DNA of 64,000 nucleotides from contig NZ_JAUZQD010000014.1 in NCBI RefSeq assembly GCF_030709675.1, positions 213,276 to 277,275 of the forward strand, given 5' to 3'. Positions 59,905 to 64,000 of the stretch are shown here, piece by piece (position 1 is the first letter of the stretch; each line of letters opens with the position of its first letter). The stretch is from Symbioplanes lichenis. Its GTDB lineage: Bacteria > Actinomycetota > Actinomycetes > Mycobacteriales > Micromonosporaceae. The notes under the pieces are model-generated. The model searched no databases. It was given only the letters and a program-made list of their open reading frames with translations, and was not told the DNA's origin. Both the position numbers and the translations under genes were made by a program.

Positions 59905-59930
59905 AGCACACCGTACTAGCACGGCGTGCT
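59905..59930. promoter_or_regulatory. TetR-type palindrome before the 59856 operon
   Basis: AGCACACCGT (59905-59914) and ACGGCGTGCT (59921-59930) are inverted arms (one mismatch) around ACTAGC. It shares the ACGGxGT..ACxCCGT core with the palindrome at 60559-60578, so the same TetR protein probably binds both. It lies 49 bases upstream of the start at 59856. Confidence 0.7.
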
Positions 59931-60543
59931 AGTCGGATGGTTGCGACCTCCCGAGGACGCAGTCGACGGCGGTGTAGAGGGTCTCGGTCTCGGACTGGAG
60001 GATCGAGTCCTCGGCCGGCAGGGCTCGCTCGATCGACAGTCCGTTGAGGACGGTCGACAGGAACCGGATGTGCTTGGAGTGGTCCTCCTTGGGCAGGGCG
60101 CCTTCGTCGGCGAGAACCGTCAGCCAGTACTCGAGGCGGTGCCATCCCGCCCGCTCCAAGGCGTGGTACGCGGCGCGGGCCTGCTTGCTCGGCTCGGACG
60201 CGATGTAGGTCCGGTACGCCTTGGTCCACGCCTCGCGGGCCTGGTCCCCGACGCCGGCGGGCGCCAGCACCTGTCGCAGGCAATTGACCAGTCGATCCCG
60301 GGCGGGCAGCGACCGATCGTGGATCTGGTCGTCGGGGAACAGGTGGCCGTAGATCCGGGCGAGCACGGCGTCCCGCAAGGCGCGCTGGTTCGGGAAATGG
60401 AAACGGAGCGAACCCGTGCTGACTCCGGCGCGGGCCGCCACCGCGCGCACGCTCAGGCTGGTGGTCACATCCTCGGTCAGCATCGCCGCCGCTGCCGCGA
60501 GGATCCGTTCCCTCGAGCCGGTGCTGCCGTCCTCCTGTGTCAC
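59929..60543 (-). CDS. TetR-family regulator of the flanking operons
   Basis: 204 residues from GTG 60543. HTH: RILAAAAAMLTEDVTTSLSVRAVAARAGVSTGSLRFHFPNQRALRDAV. The C-terminal ligand domain is helical and unlike other TetR members in detail. Near-identical palindromes flank it: one just past its stop (59905-59930), before the 59856 operon, and one between its start and the CPBP gene (60559-60578). It probably represses itself and both neighbours. Confidence 0.9.
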   Translation of the reverse strand: MTQEDGSTGSRERILAAAAAMLTEDVTTSLSVRAVAARAGVSTGSLRFHFPNQRALRDAVLARIYGHLFPDDQIHDRSLPARDRLVNCLRQVLAPAGVGDQAREAWTKAYRTYIASEPSKQARAAYHALERAGWHRLEYWLTVLADEGALPKEDHSKHIRFLSTVLNGLSIERALPAEDSILQSETETLYTAVDCVLGRSQPSD

Positions 60544-60558
60544 ACGCCACCTCCTGTT

Positions 60559-60578
60559 ACGGCGTACTAGTACACCGT
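60559..60578. promoter_or_regulatory. TetR-type palindrome between the TetR and CPBP genes
   Basis: ACGGCGTACTAGTACACCGT, a 20-bp near-perfect palindrome (one mismatched pair) centred on GTACTAGTAC. GTACTAGT recurs at 60601-60608 as a possible half site. It sits 15 bases upstream of the TetR GTG and about 70 bases before the CPBP ATG. Confidence 0.8.
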
Positions 60579-60645
60579 GCTACTTTCCCACTGTCACAGC
60601 GTACTAGTGAGACGCATTGGTGCGCCTACCAGGGGAGACATAGCC

Positions 60646-61566
60646 ATGATGACCCGTAGTCGGCCGCCGGTTCCGGCCGGGGTGCAGTACCACCGGATGC
60701 TCGCTGGTGACGAACGCCGGATCGGTCGCGGCATTCTCGCGATCGTCCTGCTGGCGGCGGGACTCGTCGTCTTCCCGACGGTGATCGGCCGGGCGGCCGC
60801 GCTCATCGACCAGCACCGGGGCCAGGCCCCGCCGATAGTGGGCGGCACCGATTACACACCACTGTCCCACGCCGCCTCGATGATCTCCCTCGGCCTGCTC
60901 ATCCCGTGGAGCATGCTCATTCAGCGATGGCTTTACCACCTGCCCGGGGCGAGCCTGCACTCCGTGGCGTCACGGTTCCGCTTCGGACTGTTCGGCCGGT
61001 CGCTCCTCGTCCTCGGTCCGCCCTGGCTGGTTGTGACCGTCCTCGGCGCGCTCGCGCCCGTCGAGGAGTCGCCCTGGTCGCAGCCCGAGATCGTCGCCTT
61101 CTTCCTCGCCACGACACTGCTCACGCCGCTGCAGTCGGCGGGGGAGGAGTACGGCGTACGCGGGCTGGTCTTCCGCGTCGTCGGCAGCTGGACCCGTAAC
61201 CCGCGGGCCGGGCTGATCGCCGGGGTGCTGGTCTCGAGTGTGCTGTTCACGGCCCTGCACGGGGCAACGGATCCGTACATTGTCGTCTGGTACTTCGTGC
61301 TCTGGACCGGGCTGGCGATCATCACCTGGCGCACCGGCGGGCTCGAGATCGCGGTGATGCTCCACGCCGTCCTCAACACGTTCACCTTCCTCGTGGCCGC
61401 GGCCCTGCGGGTGGACCTGGGCAGCGCGACGCAGGACCGCTCGGCCGGAGTCGGCTCGCCGTACCAGCTCGTCCCCACCGCCGCCGTCATCGTCATCACC
61501 GGCATCGTCTGGTGGTGCACCCGAAGATCAGGGCCCGCGCTCACTCCTGCTTCATCGACCGCATGA
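60646..61566 (+). CDS. CPBP-family intramembrane metalloprotease
   Basis: 306 residues with about eight membrane spans. Motif 1 AGEEYGVRGLVFR (EExxxR), the second-motif His in LFTALHGATD, and LHAVLN (HxxxN) form the active site of CPBP/CAAX-like glutamic/metallo-proteases. Roles in this family range from prenyl-protein processing to bacteriocin maturation or immunity, and cannot be fixed here. The ATG at 60646 follows AGGGGAG. Under TetR control through the adjacent palindrome. Confidence 0.87.
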   Translation: MMTRSRPPVPAGVQYHRMLAGDERRIGRGILAIVLLAAGLVVFPTVIGRAAALIDQHRGQAPPIVGGTDYTPLSHAASMISLGLLIPWSMLIQRWLYHLPGASLHSVASRFRFGLFGRSLLVLGPPWLVVTVLGALAPVEESPWSQPEIVAFFLATTLLTPLQSAGEEYGVRGLVFRVVGSWTRNPRAGLIAGVLVSSVLFTALHGATDPYIVVWYFVLWTGLAIITWRTGGLEIAVMLHAVLNTFTFLVAAALRVDLGSATQDRSAGVGSPYQLVPTAAVIVITGIVWWCTRRSGPALTPASSTA

Positions 61567-61798
61567 CCGAGAGCGTGACGTCCATGTGACGGGTACGGTC
61601 GTCGTCGCTCAAGCTTCGGTGCCAGTCGGCGAAGGCTGCGATCCGCGGGGCGAGCGCTTCGGCGTAGAAGGGTGCGCCGAGTCCGGCCGGCCAGTCCAGC
61701 TCACCGCGTCTCAGGGCGCCGGCCAGCTCGCGTACGGCCTCGGTGTCGCCGTTGGCCTCCAGGTGGGCGAGGAGCTTGTCGACGATCGGGTCGCTCAC
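61541..61798 (-). CDS. Small protein at the end of the type VII-like cluster
   Basis: 85 residues from GTG 61798, overlapping the previous stop (GTGA). Two helical halves (DPIVDKLLAHLEANGDTEAVRELAGALRR and ALAPRIAAFADWHRSLSDDDRTRHMDVTLSVM). No recognised family; immunity- or chaperone-like roles are common for such partners in this setting, but that is inference. It is convergent with the CPBP gene. Confidence 0.7.
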   Translation of the reverse strand: MSDPIVDKLLAHLEANGDTEAVRELAGALRRGELDWPAGLGAPFYAEALAPRIAAFADWHRSLSDDDRTRHMDVTLSVMRSMKQE

Positions 61799-62595
61799 GC
61801 GGTGCCTCCGGCCGGGTGCTGGTAGGGGTGGCTGAGCAGTGGGTGCCGGGCGAGGATTCCGGTGCTTGTGGACGCCGCCTGGATCTCACCGGCGACGGTG
61901 CCGATCAGGGCGGAGGCGGTGGCGATCAGGCGACGGGCGCGGGCGGCCAGTTCGGCGATCTTGTAGGCCTCGTAGGCGGCGACGCCCCAGCCGGTGACGA
62001 AGCCGACGCCGGTCTCGATGGTGGCGGTGCCGGCGGACGCGGCGACGGCGCCGATCATGGCGGCGTCGACGATGTCCTTCATGATGCCGGACACCGTTTC
62101 GGCGATGCGGTACGTGCCCTCGGCGGCCTTCTCGTAGGCGTCGGCCATCGCGTTCAGGGCGAGCTGCTGCGCGCTGATCGCCGCGCTGAGCCGGGCGAAG
62201 TAGTCGTACGAGGCGTCGCGGGCGTTGCCCTGCCAGTGGGCGTCGAGCTCCACGTTGCCGGCGGAGACATTGATGCCGATGTCCTGCATGGCGCCGGCGA
62301 GGTTGCGGCAGGCGCCGGCGGCCTGCCAGACCTGGTGCCAGTCGCCGGCGAACGCCTGCGCTGCCTCGCCGAAGATGTCGTAGCCGATGGCCTGCTTGAC
62401 GAACTCGTTGACGATGTGGCTGGGGCTGGCCCAGTCCAGCACCGAGGCGGGGTTCGAGAACGGCTGCCCGAGGATCTGCTCGGTACGCCGGGCCGGGTCG
62501 ACGAGGTGACGCACCGGTTCCGCGACGTCGTGGAAACGCATCGGTTCCGCGGCGTCATGAAAACGCACCGGTTCTGCGGCGTCATGGAAACGCAT
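61795..62595 (-). CDS. WXG100/ESX-like secreted protein with an N-terminal 9-residue repeat
   Basis: 266 residues. Three copies of RFHD(A/V)AEP(V/M) begin the protein, then GYDIFGEAAQAFAGDWHQVWQAAGACRNLAGAMQDIGINVSAGNVELDAHWQGNARDASYDYFARL, where HWQGNARDA is the WxG-type turn. The last third is hydrophobic (VDAAMIGAVAASAGTATIETGVGFVTGWG) and could insert into membranes. The start could be at 62595 or at one of the later Met repeats. A type VII secretion substrate role is likely. Confidence 0.75.
   Translation of the reverse strand: MRFHDAAEPVRFHDAAEPMRFHDVAEPVRHLVDPARRTEQILGQPFSNPASVLDWASPSHIVNEFVKQAIGYDIFGEAAQAFAGDWHQVWQAAGACRNLAGAMQDIGINVSAGNVELDAHWQGNARDASYDYFARLSAAISAQQLALNAMADAYEKAAEGTYRIAETVSGIMKDIVDAAMIGAVAASAGTATIETGVGFVTGWGVAAYEAYKIAELAARARRLIATASALIGTVAGEIQAASTSTGILARHPLLSHPYQHPAGGTA
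62510..62590. repeat. Three tandem 27-bp units in the 5' end of the WXG-like gene
   Basis: Units at 62510-62536, 62537-62563 and 62564-62590 differ in a few positions only (for example CGCACCGGTT versus CGCATCGGTT). Each encodes the nine residues RFHDxAEPx on the minus strand. In-frame repeat variation, so copy number changes would lengthen or shorten the N-terminus without breaking the frame. Confidence 0.85.
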
Positions 62596-62598
62596 CGG

Positions 62599-62931
62599 TC
62601 AGTCCCGGTCCGGCGCCGCTCGGGTGACCTGCGGATACGTCGAGTCCAGCCCGGCGGCCCGCTGCGCGTCCGTCTGCCCGTATCCGGTCGCGGCCGCTGC
62701 CACTTCGTCGCGCGACGATCCGAGTACGGAAGTCAGCTGCTCCAAAGTCGCTTGCAGCGCCGCCCGTACCCGGGAGTGCTCGTAAGTGAGCAGATTCAGG
62801 AAGCCGTCCGTGGGCGCGAGCTCGGGCACGTACGCGTCGAAGTGGGCCTGGCATTGCTCCGCGTCGCCGCGCGCCCGCCCCAGCTGGGCCGCGTAGGCGT
62901 CGAGCGCCGCCGGGTCGACCGAGAAGGACAC
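62599..62931 (-). CDS. WXG100-like type VII secretion target protein
   Basis: 110 residues from GTG 62931. Helical pair: FSVDPAALDAYAAQLGRARGDAEQCQAHFDAYV and RVRAALQATLEQLTSVLGSSRDEVAAAATGYGQTDAQ, the ESX-1 secretion-associated-protein (EspC/DUF2580) pattern, with a YxxxD-like TGYGQTD near the end. It precedes the longer WXG-like gene by only 3 bases and is likely a co-secreted partner. Confidence 0.82.
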   Translation of the reverse strand: MSFSVDPAALDAYAAQLGRARGDAEQCQAHFDAYVPELAPTDGFLNLLTYEHSRVRAALQATLEQLTSVLGSSRDEVAAAATGYGQTDAQRAAGLDSTYPQVTRAAPDRD

Positions 62932-63011
62932 CGCGTCGCCTCCGTCGTGTCGGTGCTGAGGCGATCTCCAGGCCCCGGGCCGGAGTGCGGGTCAGCAGGA
63001 ACCGGGCATGG

Positions 63012-63302
63012 TCAAGCCGTGGCCGCCAGCAAAGTGAGCACGAGCGCCGCACCGGCGATCACGATGACGGCACCGATCGTGAGCAGCCGCGCGGACCTTT
63101 CCGGCTCGGCCGCGACCAGCATGCTGCGCACGACGAAGTACGCGCCGGCCAGGCTGACCGGGCCGCCGATCAGCACCGGCAGCAGTGCGCCGGCGGGGGC
63201 AGCCGGGTCGCTCGCCGCGAGCGCGGACATGAGGATCGGCGCGGCGGCGAGGACGAGCAGTCCCAGACCGAGGTACCACCGCAACTGCCGAGTCGCGTCC
63301 AT
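63012..63302 (-). CDS. Small three-span membrane protein
   Basis: 96 residues from ATG 63302 (GTG at 63305 is possible). Spans: WYLGLGLLVLAAAPILMSAL, ALLPVLIGGPVSLAGAYFVV and LLTIGAVIVIAGAALVLTLLA. No known family. Its position in front of the WXG-like genes fits a cluster component. Confidence 0.75.
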   Translation of the reverse strand: MDATRQLRWYLGLGLLVLAAAPILMSALAASDPAAPAGALLPVLIGGPVSLAGAYFVVRSMLVAAEPERSARLLTIGAVIVIAGAALVLTLLAATA

Positions 63303-63375
63303 CACTCACCGCCCATCGCCCGGCGAGACCAGGATAGCGGCCTTCGTGAATGCCGGCCGCCCCGATGGAACAGAG

Positions 63376-63990
63376 TCAGGCGGTACGCACGGCGACGGCA
63401 GCGCGGGCAGTGCGACGCTCGGGGCGGGCGGCGACAATCTCGCGGGCCGGGATCGCCAGGACGGTTGCGGCGGCGGCTTCCAAGCGCAGATCTTCGCTGG
63501 TACGGCGGGCCAGTTGCGCGTCGTGCCAGGCGCCCTGCTCGGCGGCGACCGCACGCCGGTGTTCGGCCAGCAGGTACGCCGCCGAGGTACGCAGCACGAC
63601 CAGCTCCTGCTCAACCGGGTGCAGCCGGGCGTCCCAACCGCGTCCGGCCAGCGCGTCGGCCACCGCGGTCGCCGGGAGTTCGCCGCGCTCGGCGGCGGCG
63701 GTGACGGTCTGGTGCAGCCAGCGCTCGCGGGCGGCGTACTCGCTCGGGGTCGGGGCCGTCCACGGGGTGCGGAACGCGGCGGCGGTGTGGGCGCGGTCGA
63801 GGCGGGCCTGGGCGTCGAGCCACGCCTGCCACGTCGCGCTGACCTTCTGCTCACTGTCCTGCCAGTGCTCCAGCCACCGCTGCGCCCCGCGCTCGGCGCG
63901 CTGGGCCGCGACGTGCAGCTCATCGGCGTACCGGATGGTCTCCTCGGCCTGCAGGATCCGCTGGCGGCGCTGCTCACGCAGGGTGCGCAC
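63376..63990 (-). CDS. Helical coiled-coil protein, start near the window edge
   Basis: 204 residues from GTG 63990. Mostly Ala/Arg/Glu-rich helix (RQRILQAEETIRYADELHVAAQRAERGAQRWLEHWQDSEQKVSATWQAWLDAQARLDRAHTA). No recognised domain. The reading frame is open to the window end, so an earlier start outside cannot be excluded. May be part of the type VII-like cluster by location. Confidence 0.65.
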   Translation of the reverse strand: MRTLREQRRQRILQAEETIRYADELHVAAQRAERGAQRWLEHWQDSEQKVSATWQAWLDAQARLDRAHTAAAFRTPWTAPTPSEYAARERWLHQTVTAAAERGELPATAVADALAGRGWDARLHPVEQELVVLRTSAAYLLAEHRRAVAAEQGAWHDAQLARRTSEDLRLEAAAATVLAIPAREIVAARPERRTARAAVAVRTA

Positions 63991-64000
63991 GCTGAAAACA

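Noticed and set aside
62510..62590. Possible CRISPR or iteron array
   Set aside because: Perfect 27-bp coding repeats in frame, encoding nine residues each; no spacers.

Overview
The window is very GC-rich DNA from an actinomycete. Many genes start with GTG, neighbours often overlap by ATGA or GTGA, and the family content (a Cvn conservon, SigE-family and SigK-like sigma factors, a class F sortase, type VII-like small proteins, a CebR-type operator) fits a Streptomyces or Micromonosporaceae-like filamentous organism. Assignment to Micromonosporaceae (for example Actinoplanes) is inference. No rRNA or CRISPR array is visible. One tRNA gene is present, tRNA-Leu(GAG) near 33.1-33.2 kb.

Region 1 (1-17.5 kb) is mostly chromosomal. 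It holds a LacI regulator divergent from a carbohydrate-related gene cut by the window edge, a GGDEF-EAL signalling gene broken by a frameshift and a stop, a secreted PQQ-type sugar dehydrogenase behind a perfect CebR-like box, a 5'-truncated NucA/NucB nuclease followed by a small protein and a lipoprotein, an acyl-CoA dehydrogenase, a complete conservon (cvnA-B-C-D plus a GAF gene), a shortened FAD monooxygenase coupled to a half-length MFS transporter, and a GT2/mannosyltransferase pair.

Region 2 (17.5-33.2 kb) is accessory. It starts with a scrap yard: a DyP peroxidase cut by an IS3 end, a truncated acetyltransferase, and an AbrB plus truncated tyrosine integrase pair. Next is an AT-richer two-gene module, a DUF262/AlbA_2-like fusion with a multi-membrane-span partner, which I consider the best candidate for an undescribed defence system. 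An integrative, conjugative-type element follows: an Xis-like HTH protein, two paralogous HTH-DUF5919 regulators around HD and Nudix hydrolases, small zinc-ribbon and membrane proteins, an FtsK/TraB-like translocase, and a serine recombinase whose reading frame ends inside tRNA-Leu.

Region 3 (33.3-43.7 kb) is catabolic. A PepSY protein, then an IclR regulator and amidohydrolase face a five-gene operon: CoA-transferase, citryl-CoA-lyase-like protein, LigB- and LigA-type ring-cleavage subunits, and a zinc-type oxidoreductase. Palindromes lie between the two arms. A secreted GH43 enzyme and a DmdC-like acyl-CoA dehydrogenase with a strong terminator follow.

Region 4 (43.8-64 kb) starts with a Trypco1 protein coupled to a 1331-residue trypsin / STAND NTPase / membrane span / 14-repeat WD40 protein, a predicted conflict or cell-death sensor. 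Next come a SigE-family sigma factor with a membrane protein, gene remnants, and a SigK-RskA-fasciclin locus like the mycobacterial MPT70/83 locus, followed by a surface DUF4397 protein and a class F sortase. Then come CapA, OsmC, SDR/TetR, and a TetR-controlled block whose 20-bp palindromes flank the hydrolase and CPBP-protease arms. The window ends with a type VII-like (WXG100/ESX) cluster.
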